Assembly (NCBI GenBank): GCA_017640605.1
Contig: JAEPQH010000008.1
Span: 62,001-126,000, forward strand
DNA length: 64,000 nt
Reading direction: 5' to 3'
From: Balneolaceae bacterium
Lineage (GTDB): Bacteria > Bacteroidota > Rhodothermia > Balneolales > Balneolaceae
In this document: positions 34,926 through 44,268 of the stretch, piece by piece
Numbering within the stretch: position 1 is the stretch's first letter
Layout: each line of letters starts with the position of its first letter
Made by a program: the position numbers and the translations under genes
The notes under the pieces: generated by a model
Told to the model about the DNA's origin: nothing
Seen by the model: the letters and a program-made list of their open reading frames with translations, nothing else
Database searches by the model: none

Positions 34926-36833
34926 CTAACTTACCGGGATAATTAGGGTGAACGTACTTCCAACTCCGGGCGAACTTTTAACGGTTATTGTTCCATTATG
35001 TGCCTTTGCCACCCGTTCTACTAAACTCAGCCCAATGCCATTTCCTTTTATCTGCTCAGAAACAACGTGTTCGGCTCTGTAAAAAGGTTGGAATATTTTT
35101 TTCTGTTCTTCTTCAGAAATACCGATCCCCTCATCTTTGATTTGCATCCGCAACCCCAATTCAGATTTATACGTTACTTCATCAACTCTGAAAATAACCC
35201 GACTTCCGGCATCACTAAATTTAATGGCATTACGAATAAGATTAGTCAATGCTAAAAAAATGGCATCTCTATCTGCCCTGAAAGTTGGCAACTTTGAAAT
35301 GTTTGAATACTGAATTTCAATATTTTTTTGTTCAGCCATAGATTCCATTTCTCTCAAAACATCCTGCATTAAAGGATCGATGGCTACATCTGTAATACTG
35401 TATATTCGTTTACCGGATTGAATACCAGAGAATTCCATAATCTGATCTACCATTTCGCTAAGCCGTTTACTTTCGGCAAGCATTAAGTTGGCATACTCCT
35501 TTTTTCGATCTTCATTTTGAACCACTCCCTCACTAAGGTTTTCAGCAGCAGATCGGATTACAGTGATGGGTGTCCTTAGTTCGTGAGAAACGCCTGCCAC
35601 AAATAACATTTGTTGCTCGGCAAGTTCGCGAGATCGTTGTGCAAATATTAAAATCATACAGCCACTAATCCCTAAAACAAGTAAGATTCCGAAGCTAATA
35701 GTGAGATTTCTGTTTCTGGTTTTGGAAACAAATTCATCTAACGATCCGGCTTTAAATGATAACCATAGTTGCCATGCAGAGGGCGATAAATTCCCAACAA
35801 AAGCAGTAGTTATGCTGGTATCATGAGTACTTGATTCAACATTAAGTGATTGCAGTTGAGTGGTAGCATCTACATCAATATTCGAGTTTAGTTGTTCCTG
35901 CTCTTCTTCCACATTCTCAGAAGATCGCTCTCTTGTAATTATGCGTTCGCTATGCGAGCTGAAAAAACTGAATACCACACTATCCCCTTCCATATCCACA
36001 GGATTCCGGTCGTTCTCTATCATCATCAAGCTGGAGAAGTTTAATCGATCCAGATTTTTAGAAAACTCTGGGTTTTCCTGCGCACCACCTATCGTAACAT
36101 ATCGACTTCCATTTTCAGTATTAACAATCGAAATTTGATATTGATCCTGATAGGAATCACCAAAGTAACGCGAAGCAATATCCGGAATTAGTTCGTTTTG
36201 AATAACCTCATCATTTAAACGAATGAGCACAAAGTCATCCAGTTGATCGATGCTTAAGCGAACCTCTAAATTTTGAGATTGATCACTTCGATTTAACGTA
36301 ACAAAATCCAGCACTTGAACCGGGATTTTCAAAAAGCTTGGATCCCCAAGATCGGGAAGGCTCCGTAATGGTGTACTCCTTTCCTCCTTTACAGAATCAA
36401 CATGATCTTCCAGCCAGGATTGAAGCGATGAGTCTGGGTTTATCTGCTCAAGTGAGTTGGTTTCAGAATTATAGCGGTTGATTTCAGAAACGTTTTCCCG
36501 GTTTTTAATCAAATAAATCTCACTGGTTAATGCATAGGGTTGATTACTCGCATACCACGTATCACTGCTTTCTAATACATTAAGTTCTAGCTCTTCCGCT
36601 GAGTTATCATTATTGGTGACTTGTATTCGAAATGCACGATGCAATCGAGAAAAAGACTCATTGAAATCGCTGATAAAATTCTCGGTGGAAGCCTCAACAC
36701 TTTCTTCTAAGCGTTGGCGTTCGGCATCGCTTACACTGCCAAGCCAGTGATATTGTAGGATGGCAAGTGTCAATAATGCGCCTACCAGCACTACTAAAAA
36801 ACTATATGTAAACCATCGGTTTTGCATGCCCAA
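34926..36833 (-). CDS. Membrane sensor histidine kinase (HisKA), partner of the OmpR-type regulator
   Basis: 635 residues. TM1 about 11-31 and TM2 about 383-403 bracket a 350-residue periplasmic sensor region with no domain I know. The cytoplasmic part has HELRTPI (H417), an N-box NLIRNAIKF, DEGIGI and GNGIGLSLV. All catalytic boxes are present. The ATG at 36833 or 36827 could start it. The kinase is encoded before its regulator, opposite to many operons. Confidence 0.93.
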   Translation of the reverse strand: MGMQNRWFTYSFLVVLVGALLTLAILQYHWLGSVSDAERQRLEESVEASTENFISDFNESFSRLHRAFRIQVTNNDNSAEELELNVLESSDTWYASNQPYALTSEIYLIKNRENVSEINRYNSETNSLEQINPDSSLQSWLEDHVDSVKEERSTPLRSLPDLGDPSFLKIPVQVLDFVTLNRSDQSQNLEVRLSIDQLDDFVLIRLNDEVIQNELIPDIASRYFGDSYQDQYQISIVNTENGSRYVTIGGAQENPEFSKNLDRLNFSSLMMIENDRNPVDMEGDSVVFSFFSSHSERIITRERSSENVEEEQEQLNSNIDVDATTQLQSLNVESSTHDTSITTAFVGNLSPSAWQLWLSFKAGSLDEFVSKTRNRNLTISFGILLVLGISGCMILIFAQRSRELAEQQMLFVAGVSHELRTPITVIRSAAENLSEGVVQNEDRKKEYANLMLAESKRLSEMVDQIMEFSGIQSGKRIYSITDVAIDPLMQDVLREMESMAEQKNIEIQYSNISKLPTFRADRDAIFLALTNLIRNAIKFSDAGSRVIFRVDEVTYKSELGLRMQIKDEGIGISEEEQKKIFQPFYRAEHVVSEQIKGNGIGLSLVERVAKAHNGTITVKSSPGVGSTFTLIIPVS

Positions 36834-36876
36834 AAGTAGGTGCTTTATGCACTAAGTGAAAAGATTTAGCATCGAT

Positions 36877-36920
36877 TTAACATCCTTAACAAACATTTTG
36901 CGAGGCCTTAACAACTCGCA
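36877..36920. promoter_or_regulatory. TTAACA repeats and hairpin between kinase and PDZ genes
   Basis: TTAACA occurs at 36877, 36886 and 36908 (steps 9 and 22), and TGCGAG/CTCGCA (36899-36920) forms an inverted pair around the third copy. Direct repeats near 11-base steps are typical of OmpR-family sites. Placement between the two-component genes and the divergent PDZ/ABC operon makes them candidate regulator sites. Confidence 0.35.
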
Positions 36921-36969
36921 TTAATGGCTTTCGAATATTGGCGCCGAACCAATAACTAAATCGAAATCT

Positions 36970-37701
36970 ATGAAATTCCTCCACCACATCCTGATTGTAA
37001 CCATAGGGATATCACTTGCCCAACCGCTCCATGCTCAGATGCAACGAACTATGACTTTCGATGCATCCACCAGTTTTATGCTAAGAGAGTTAAATGCAAT
37101 GATCGTTCAAAACGAAGAGGGTTTGCACGTTGAAATGATTATGGGGCAACCTTCAGGAGATTCGAATCCTATAACAGATGAACTACAGCGCGGTGATTTA
37201 ATTCTGATGATGAACGGCAAACGTGCTTCGGAGGTGTCGGTGCTTCGGGAAACATACGAGAAGCTAAACAAAGGGGATGAAGTTAAAATTGGTGTTCGTC
37301 GCGGGGAATCTCGCTTCATTGTACGAGCCATTAAAGGAGACATCCCCGAAAATGTACCAGGACGGATGGTCCTCTCTATTGATACCGACGATGAAAACGC
37401 GCCTACTTTATTAGCAGAACTTGGTGTTTTGGTTTCTGATAATAATTCCGGTATTCAAATAATGTCGGTTCTTGAGCCAATGCTTCCAGAAGAACTCCAA
37501 GACCAAGAAATAGCGGATTTCAAGATTGTATCCATTAATGAAAAAACATTTGAGCAAGCTCAAAGTGTGCAGGCATATTTGAATTCGCTGGACGTTGGGG
37601 CGGCCATCGAGCTTGAAATAGAAAAAAATGGCTTGGCTAAGACTTTTGAGTTAACAAAACAAGAATCTCGCGGCAATGTTCGCATGAACATCGACAATTG
37701 A
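36970..37701 (+). CDS. Exported PDZ-domain protein
   Basis: 243 residues with a signal peptide ending PLHAQ. A PDZ module (about 65-115: ITDELQRGDLILMMNGKRA) is followed by a second PDZ-like region (about 145-230: LGVLVSDNNSGIQIMSV, KIVSINEKTF). No protease domain. It probably binds C-terminal peptides in the periplasm. First gene of a rightward unit with a NEW3-like protein and an ABC exporter, divergent from the two-component system. Confidence 0.82.
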   Translation: MKFLHHILIVTIGISLAQPLHAQMQRTMTFDASTSFMLRELNAMIVQNEEGLHVEMIMGQPSGDSNPITDELQRGDLILMMNGKRASEVSVLRETYEKLNKGDEVKIGVRRGESRFIVRAIKGDIPENVPGRMVLSIDTDDENAPTLLAELGVLVSDNNSGIQIMSVLEPMLPEELQDQEIADFKIVSINEKTFEQAQSVQAYLNSLDVGAAIELEIEKNGLAKTFELTKQESRGNVRMNIDN

Positions 37702-37709
37702 AAGCAAAC

Positions 37710-39206
37710 ATGAATAGACTATTCCACATTTCGCTATTTGCTCTGGCCTTTCTTGTACTTGTGCCGGATGCTTCCCAAGCTCAAAGCCCTTTTCCTAATG
37801 CAAGAGACGATTCTTATCCATTATTAGGATTAAAGAGAGCAAAGAGTACGTATGATCGCGCTTCCAATGAACTAGATCGAAAAAAAGAGTTATGGAAAAA
37901 AGAGCTGATCAGTGCCGAAGAATATGAAAACGCCATAAATACCTATCAGGATGCTGAGGTAAATTATCAGCAGTCGCTTTTGGTGTTGCTGTTCGAACAG
38001 CAATTTGTGAGCATCAGAAAAGCGCTGAAAACTCAAGACGACGACAATGTAAAACGCGTACTTGTCACGCTGGAAAACACCACTAGTGCTACCGAAGAGT
38101 TTTCTCAAATTGTGAATATGGAAGATCAGCTCTTTCGATCGCTGCAACCGGATGTGATTCACAATGTGTATGTATCGCTTAGCAATGATGATGGTGCTAT
38201 CATCAGCTCGCCATATGAAATCAAAATTGATCGCCTTAAAAGTGGCGAACCTGTTACGGTAGATTTTGATCTGCTTCAGGATCTCGATGAAGTAACGGTA
38301 AATATTATCTACGGAAATGGGGCCTCACGCAATCCTAAAGTATTCCTCGAAAAAGATGCTTCTGCGAATAAAGTATTAATTCAATCGGAACGCTTTTCGC
38401 AGGAAGTAGAGCTAGGTAATTCTGCCACTTATGGATTAGGATTAGAGTTGTTCAGCGGATTAGATGACACCTACAAACTTGAAGTAGTTAATCTACCCGC
38501 TTCCGTTACCCGATATTTTAACGAACAGGGTGAGCAAGGGCGCATCAGCCAAATAAAATTTACGGAATCAAAAAATACAATTCGGGCTAATTTACAAGTC
38601 TCCTTACCCGATCGGCCCACCGCCGATGTACCTATGGATCAACCCATCGACTTTTATGTGATGGCTGTACCAGTTACAAAACTCGATAAATTTGCCAGTC
38701 ATCAAGGAATGTGGACGGAAGAAGACATTCGAGCACTTGATGTAGGATTTGTACGACTGGAAATGATTCCACGAGGCGTGGGCAGGCTCGTAATCAAAGC
38801 GCCACAATTATATAACGAACTGGAATCAGAAGGTCCGGTTGAGTTCACTTTTGAAGTAGTGAATGAAGGTACGCGCCGACTAGACAATATTGAATTCGAA
38901 GTAAATGCTCCGTTTCAGTGGGAAAAACGCATCGAACCCAATGTAATTCCCGAATTGGGAATTCGTGAAGAAATAACGGTTAGAATGTTTCTTTATCCAC
39001 CCACGGACATCAGCGTTGGCCGATATGAAACACGACTTCGATCTACTTCATTGTCAGATAATCAACCCATTAACGCCGAAGATAAAACATTCACCGTTCA
39101 GGTTGCTGCACAAGCCAATGTTTTCGGCACCGCCTTTATCCTATTACTCATCATCGGGTTGGTAAGCGGCTTGGTAGTTTTTGGAATTAAGCTTTCAAGA
39201 AAGTGA
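37710..39206 (+). CDS. Exported membrane-anchored protein with NEW3-like beta domain
   Basis: 498 residues from ATG 37710 (a TTG at 37698 overlapping the previous stop is the alternative). Signal peptide to DASQAQ; a helical, coiled-coil-prone stretch about 30-90; beta-rich middle; a NEW3/CARDB-like domain about 370-460 (VEFTFEVVNEGTRRLDNIE); one C-terminal helix (FILLLIIGLVSGLVVFG) ending in RK. This suggests a periplasmic protein anchored at its C-terminus, perhaps a part of the ABC exporter that follows. Function unknown. Confidence 0.78.
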   Translation: MNRLFHISLFALAFLVLVPDASQAQSPFPNARDDSYPLLGLKRAKSTYDRASNELDRKKELWKKELISAEEYENAINTYQDAEVNYQQSLLVLLFEQQFVSIRKALKTQDDDNVKRVLVTLENTTSATEEFSQIVNMEDQLFRSLQPDVIHNVYVSLSNDDGAIISSPYEIKIDRLKSGEPVTVDFDLLQDLDEVTVNIIYGNGASRNPKVFLEKDASANKVLIQSERFSQEVELGNSATYGLGLELFSGLDDTYKLEVVNLPASVTRYFNEQGEQGRISQIKFTESKNTIRANLQVSLPDRPTADVPMDQPIDFYVMAVPVTKLDKFASHQGMWTEEDIRALDVGFVRLEMIPRGVGRLVIKAPQLYNELESEGPVEFTFEVVNEGTRRLDNIEFEVNAPFQWEKRIEPNVIPELGIREEITVRMFLYPPTDISVGRYETRLRSTSLSDNQPINAEDKTFTVQVAAQANVFGTAFILLLIIGLVSGLVVFGIKLSRK

Positions 39207-39339
39207 TGTGAGACTAAAATATGACCAACAAAATTTCATTGCTCGATTTGAAAAAAATGAACATCGGAAACCCACTTAACAGGCTCGAATCGAAGAGAGC
39301 TTAAACCATTTTGAAATTGAAACCCAAAATCAACAAACC

Positions 39340-40125
39340 ATGCAAAACTCAACCATACAAGCAGCTCCATTACTCGAAGCAGTAGAACTCACAAAAGTGT
39401 ACGAAGATGGTGTTAAAGCACTCAACAACCTGAATCTTGTTGTGCGAGAAGGAGAAATCTACGCCATGCTGGGCGGAAATGGCGCCGGAAAAACTACAAC
39501 CATCAATGCATTTTTGGATTTCATTCAACCCACTTCAGGCAAAGCATTGATTAATGGTATTGATGCCAACGCGCTGCCATTAGAGGCAAAAAAACATGTG
39601 GCCTTTGTCTCCGAAAATGTGCAGTTATATCCAAATTTTACCGCTATGCAGAACCTCGATTTCTTTGTCCGATTGGGAGGTAAAAGTCACTATGAACGTT
39701 TGGATTATGAGCGTGCGCTTCACCGAGTAGGTTTACAATCGGAGGCTTTCGACAGAAAGTTGAAAGATTTCTCGAAAGGAATGCGGCAAAAATGCGGTAT
39801 CGCTATTGCTATTCTGAAGGATGCACCAGCCATCCTCCTCGACGAACCAACCTCAGGACTTGACCCTAAAGCTGGCAAAGAATTCACACGGTTGGTTGCA
39901 GAATTACGTGATGAAGGCAAGGCCATTTTGATGAGTACGCACGATATCTTCCGAGCGAAAGAAATTGCGGATTACGTAGGCATCCTAAACAATGGAGAAC
40001 TGGTTGCTGAAAAAACCAAAGCCGAACTGGAAGGAGTAAATCTGGAAGAATTGTACGTGGAATATATGGCCGGATATATGGATGAAGCACCCGTTTCGGG
40101 TTCACTGAGCAATAATCTCTCCTAA
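39340..40125 (+). CDS. ABC exporter ATP-binding protein
   Basis: 261 residues: Walker A GGNGAGKTTT, a variant signature FSKGMRQK in place of LSGGQ, Walker B ILLDEPTSGLD and switch histidine in MSTHD. It matches the CcmA/NatA-like group serving ABC-2 permeases, two of which follow. The 133-base gap before it may carry a 27-codon reading frame (39221-39304) of doubtful reality. Confidence 0.92.
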   Translation: MQNSTIQAAPLLEAVELTKVYEDGVKALNNLNLVVREGEIYAMLGGNGAGKTTTINAFLDFIQPTSGKALINGIDANALPLEAKKHVAFVSENVQLYPNFTAMQNLDFFVRLGGKSHYERLDYERALHRVGLQSEAFDRKLKDFSKGMRQKCGIAIAILKDAPAILLDEPTSGLDPKAGKEFTRLVAELRDEGKAILMSTHDIFRAKEIADYVGILNNGELVAEKTKAELEGVNLEELYVEYMAGYMDEAPVSGSLSNNLS

Positions 40126-40183
40126 TTTTAAACCCTTATTTGTGAAGGATTTAATCCTGAATAAATAATCAATCAACAAAATC

Positions 40184-41599
40184 ATGTTCAAATTTATTTT
40201 CATAAAAGAACTACGTGATATCATCCAAAGTAGCAGGTTTACCATCAGCTTTGCGGTATGTTCTGTGCTTATCATTCTTGCTTTTGTGATGGGAGCCCAA
40301 AATTATCTATCAAGTAAAGCTCAATATGATGCGGCCATTCAGGAAAACCGAAATCAAATTGCTGCTCATACCGAATGGATGATGGTAGAACACTCCATAA
40401 CTTTACCGCCCCAGCCGCTGATGACTTTAGTTACCGGTGTTTCGAACGACATTGGCAGAAATATCGCAATGAGTGGGCGTGGTGAGCTTCGCGCTGAAAA
40501 TACCCGCTTCAATGACGAACCCATTTTTGCGGTATTCCGCTTTATGGATCTCGAATTTATTTTTGGGATTGTATTATCGCTGTTCGCAAAAATTTTTGCC
40601 TATGATGCTATCAATGGGGAAAAAAATCGGGGAACGCTAAAACTATGTTTTGCCAATCCGCTTTCTCGGGCAAATTTTATTGCCGGTAAATTAGTAGGCT
40701 CGTTTGTAGGGTTAAGTGTGGCTTTACTCATTCCTATTTTAATCGGATGTGCATTGTTGCCGGTGTTGGGAGTTCAACTAACCACCGACGAATGGCTTAA
40801 ACTGAGCTTAATTCTCATCGCAGGAATCCTTTATTTCGGGGTGTTTTTGGCCATAACAATTGCAATTTCTGCATCTACGGTAAAGCCTTCAAATGCTTTT
40901 TTAATTGGCCTGGTGGTTTGGATTTTTGCAGTGCTCATTATTCCAAGAACATCAGTTCTCATTTCGGGCAGAATTGTAGATGTGCCAAATATTGATGAAA
41001 TCACCGCCCAGAAAAACCGGTACAGAACTCAATTATTCGACGAAGACCGCCCTAAAATGTCGAACTTTCAATTGCCTGAGGGTACAGAGATTGAAAATGC
41101 AATGACCGCCTTTCAATCCTTTATGAGTGATTTAGCCTCTGCTCGCCAAGAAAAAATCGATGTATTTAATGCCCGTTTGAATGAAGAGTATTCGAATAAA
41201 AAACGAGCACAAGAACAACTCGCATTGTCATTGTCGCGAATATCTCCAACATCTGTATTCACCTTAGTAACCACGCAATTAGCGGGCACATCCTTAAATC
41301 TGCAACACAATTTTATGGATGAAGCTTATACCTATCAAAACGCTTATGCTGACTTCATGCAGGAAAAAACAGGCTCGAACAGAAGCAGTGGTTTTAGAAT
41401 GATTATGATTACAACCGGTGGCGATGAAGAGGAACCTGAGCCCCTCGATCCGGATGAACTCCCTCAATTCATATTTAGCGGTCAAAGTTTTAGTGAAGCC
41501 GCACAAGCCGGGATGATCGATCTAAGTCTGCTCATTTTATTTAATCTGATCTTTTTTGGAGGTGCGTTTCGTGCATTTCTGAACTACGATCTTCGATAA
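40184..41599 (+). CDS. ABC-2 type permease (first of a paralogous pair)
   Basis: 471 residues. TM1 at 20-40, a roughly 110-residue external loop, then TM2-TM5 in 125-265 and a last helix near 440-460. The signature AYDAINGEKNRGTLKLCFANPLSRA recurs, in slightly changed form, in the next gene; the two proteins align throughout and arose by duplication. A charged cytoplasmic/periplasmic insert (about 275-375) looks coiled-coil. They likely form a heterodimeric exporter with the ATPase upstream. Confidence 0.87.
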   Translation: MFKFIFIKELRDIIQSSRFTISFAVCSVLIILAFVMGAQNYLSSKAQYDAAIQENRNQIAAHTEWMMVEHSITLPPQPLMTLVTGVSNDIGRNIAMSGRGELRAENTRFNDEPIFAVFRFMDLEFIFGIVLSLFAKIFAYDAINGEKNRGTLKLCFANPLSRANFIAGKLVGSFVGLSVALLIPILIGCALLPVLGVQLTTDEWLKLSLILIAGILYFGVFLAITIAISASTVKPSNAFLIGLVVWIFAVLIIPRTSVLISGRIVDVPNIDEITAQKNRYRTQLFDEDRPKMSNFQLPEGTEIENAMTAFQSFMSDLASARQEKIDVFNARLNEEYSNKKRAQEQLALSLSRISPTSVFTLVTTQLAGTSLNLQHNFMDEAYTYQNAYADFMQEKTGSNRSSGFRMIMITTGGDEEEPEPLDPDELPQFIFSGQSFSEAAQAGMIDLSLLILFNLIFFGGAFRAFLNYDLR

Positions 41600-41637
41600 T
41601 TCTCCCCAAGAATCTTAACTAGACCTCAGGTTATACC

Positions 41638-43104
41638 ATGTTTTCTTTATTACTTCAAAAAGAGCTGAAGAACATCATCACCAGCCCGAAATTTACAGCC
41701 ACTTTTTTGGTGTGCTCACTGCTAATTCTTATCAGTGTTTTTATCGGCATAAATGAATACGAAAATGCTGTTGCTCAATATCAAGCCAACCAAGAGATTG
41801 CACGACAAAATATTGCCGAAGCCACCAGCTGGGGACGCGTTCGAAATTTATTGCATCGCGAACCAAATCCGGTACAGATTTTTGTTTCCGGAGTTCATTT
41901 TGATGTGGGCCGACTCAGTAACATCTCTGATTATAACGATGTTAAATTAGTTCGAAGTCCTTACAGCGATGAAACTTTATTCGCTATTTTCAGAGTCATC
42001 GATTTTGCATTTATCGTTCAAATTGTACTCTCACTTTTTGCCATATTATTTACTTACGATGCCATCAACGGAGAAAGAGAACAAGGCACACTAAAACTGG
42101 CATTCGCAAATTCCATATCCAGAGCGAAGTATTTGATCGCAAAATTTAGCGGCATCTGGCTGGGCTTAATCGTGCCACTACTGATCCCAATTCTATTGGG
42201 AATGTTGATGCTCATCGCTTTCAAAGTTCCACTGGCGTCAACAGATTGGCTATCGATTATAAGTTTGGTTGGTTTGTCGGTGCTATACATCAGTTTATTC
42301 ATTGTTATCGGGATATTGGTTTCAGCAATCACTCGGTCTTCCTCGCTTTCCTTTTTACTGCTTCTGGTAATCTGGATCAGTGGCGTATTGATAGTGCCAC
42401 GTTTGGGAGTGATGGCAGCCGGACAAATTGTACAGGTTGAAAGTGTAGCACAAATTGAAGCCAAACAGGAAGCTTTTCAAAAAGCGCGTTGGGACGATTA
42501 TTCCGCTGAATTAACCGAAGTTTGGCAGGAAAGAGAAGCTCAAATGGAGGGTATGAGTGACGAAGAGCGAACTGCTTATCGAGATGAAATGGAATGGACG
42601 TGGCTGGAAGAAGATGATGCTTCACGTAAGCAGGTTCAATCGGATATTATCACCAATAACCGACGATTACTCGAAGAATCGCAAAACCGAAAAAAACTGC
42701 AAGAACAGCTCGCTTTTAACATTGCTCGTATCTCTCCGGTAGCTTCATTTCAATTGGCGGCCATGAAATTAGCAGGAACCGATGTAGGGTTAAAAAATCG
42801 CTATGAAACTTCGATGCGTTTATACAAAGATGACTTCAGCGAATACATTCAGCAAAAAGAAGCCGAAGAAGGTGGACATGGCGGTTTTAATATTTCCATC
42901 GATTCAGAGCAAGGTGTTCAAATTGATTTTGGCCGAAACGATCAAACTTTAGATACCAGTGAAATGCCACAATACCAATCGCCCGAACTTAGGTTGCAAG
43001 ATACAGTTGGAGCGGCATTATTTGATTTCGGTTTCCTTGGAGTTTGCATAGTGCTAGGCTTTGGTGGAAGTGTCCTCGCATTTATGAGGTATGATTTGAG
43101 ATGA
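41638..43104 (+). CDS. ABC-2 type permease (second of a paralogous pair)
   Basis: 488 residues, same layout as the preceding permease: TM1 near 20-40, TM2-TM5 about 120-275, a charged insert about 285-400 with WQEREAQMEGMSDEERTA, final helix near 460-480. TYDAINGEREQGTLKLAFA is the shared signature. It lies 38 bases after its paralogue and closes the operon before a terminator. Confidence 0.87.
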   Translation: MFSLLLQKELKNIITSPKFTATFLVCSLLILISVFIGINEYENAVAQYQANQEIARQNIAEATSWGRVRNLLHREPNPVQIFVSGVHFDVGRLSNISDYNDVKLVRSPYSDETLFAIFRVIDFAFIVQIVLSLFAILFTYDAINGEREQGTLKLAFANSISRAKYLIAKFSGIWLGLIVPLLIPILLGMLMLIAFKVPLASTDWLSIISLVGLSVLYISLFIVIGILVSAITRSSSLSFLLLLVIWISGVLIVPRLGVMAAGQIVQVESVAQIEAKQEAFQKARWDDYSAELTEVWQEREAQMEGMSDEERTAYRDEMEWTWLEEDDASRKQVQSDIITNNRRLLEESQNRKKLQEQLAFNIARISPVASFQLAAMKLAGTDVGLKNRYETSMRLYKDDFSEYIQQKEAEEGGHGGFNISIDSEQGVQIDFGRNDQTLDTSEMPQYQSPELRLQDTVGAALFDFGFLGVCIVLGFGGSVLAFMRYDLR

Positions 43105-43160
43105 ACATTAAATACTCGAATTAAATTAATTTCTAATCTGAAGCCACATTGAATAACAAA

Positions 43161-43192
43161 AAGCCCATCTTCACTTCCATAAAGATGGGCTT
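43161..43192 (-). terminator. Terminator between convergent genes
   Basis: An 11-base perfect stem (AAGCCCATCTT with AAGATGGGCTT) and 10-base loop. T-rich exit is better on the minus strand (GGGCTTTTTG), serving the GAF gene; it may also stop the rightward ABC operon. Confidence 0.78.
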
Positions 43193-43224
43193 AACCTAGA
43201 ATTAAATGTAAGAAATTGGAAATG

Positions 43225-43752
43225 TTATACGTCTCTTCCGGCTCTTCGCTCTATCCGTAAAACGGCTTCATTTGCAAGCTCTCTAAGATCGTTAAGATCT
43301 TCTTCACTAAATGATCTTTCCTCGGGTCCTACCACACAAAAGGAACCAATAGTTTGTCCCTTTGAGGTGATCATAGGGATACCGGCGTAGCATCGGATGC
43401 CTTCATTTTCTACTAAAGGAGAATCCTTTACCAGGTCATTCTCGAGTGCATTTTCAACAACAAATGGTTTGTTTTCTTTAACGGCGTACTGGCAAAACGA
43501 CCATTCCACATCCGTTCCCAACGATTCGCTCATCCAGCCTTCATCAATACCAAATTTTGAGGCCCAGAATTGTGCTTCATCCAAAACAAGGCTAACTAAT
43601 CCTATGGGTAGGTTAAATCGCTCAGCAGCTTTTTGGGTTACATCGTCCAATACATTTTTAACTTCTTCAGAAAATAAATCTAACGCTACGATTTCCTGTA
43701 ATCTTTCAGGGTCTTTGATTACGTCTTTTACTTGTGATTGAGTAATATTCAT
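43225..43752 (-). CDS. GAF-domain protein
   Basis: 175 residues from ATG 43752, which has GAAGAG upstream; a longer frame to 43800 would overlap the upstream gene. A single GAF domain fills the protein (FNLPIGLVSLVLDEAQFW, WSFCQYAVKENKPFVV, CYAGIPMITSKGQTIGSFCVV). It is of the kind that binds small ligands or senses redox, but has no output domain. The cysteine in SFCQY and FCVV is common in this GAF group. Pairs with a 103-residue protein upstream. Confidence 0.85.
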   Translation of the reverse strand: MNITQSQVKDVIKDPERLQEIVALDLFSEEVKNVLDDVTQKAAERFNLPIGLVSLVLDEAQFWASKFGIDEGWMSESLGTDVEWSFCQYAVKENKPFVVENALENDLVKDSPLVENEGIRCYAGIPMITSKGQTIGSFCVVGPEERSFSEEDLNDLRELANEAVLRIERRAGRDV

Positions 43753-43771
43753 AGTGATCTCTTCTTTTTTA

Positions 43772-44083
43772 TTATGCAGATTTCTTTGTGATTCCTTCAT
43801 ACGATCGAATTTTGATCAATAATGAAGTGGCCGGCACACTTGCTAGTGTATTTTTGCTTGATATGGCCTGTAATACATTTTTTAATTCCATCAAATTTTG
43901 AGGCGCTTTTGTAAGTCTGCATGCAGTACATGCTTGCATCCATGCTTCCTTTGCCTGTGCTTCTCCAATTATCTTCACAATGGCATTGTATGCATCTTTT
44001 GCAGTAGGTGGTGAAATATTATACATCGATGAATCAATATTTAGGTTATCGGTGGATTTGTTTATTCCATTATCGACGAACAT
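43772..44083 (-). CDS. Small hypothetical protein upstream of the GAF gene
   Basis: 103 residues, soluble, mostly helical by composition, with two cysteines in QACTACRL. No family recognised. The stop is 19 bases before the GAF start, so the two are probably cotranscribed. Possibly a partner of the GAF protein; function unknown. Confidence 0.65.
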   Translation of the reverse strand: MFVDNGINKSTDNLNIDSSMYNISPPTAKDAYNAIVKIIGEAQAKEAWMQACTACRLTKAPQNLMELKNVLQAISSKNTLASVPATSLLIKIRSYEGITKKSA

Positions 44084-44268
44084 AGTTTTTCATTAAGTTA
44101 AATTTTATTAACTGTTTATAGCGATTTTTTGCCAAATTAAAGCGCAAATCTGCCAATATCTCCCAACCTTTGAGAAACATTGGAAACTATTAGCTTTTTG
44201 CCACGAGTTTAATAGATGTGCTACGAGATTGAGTGCTCTTCCTTTGCCAAGGTTTTGAACGTTTTAAA

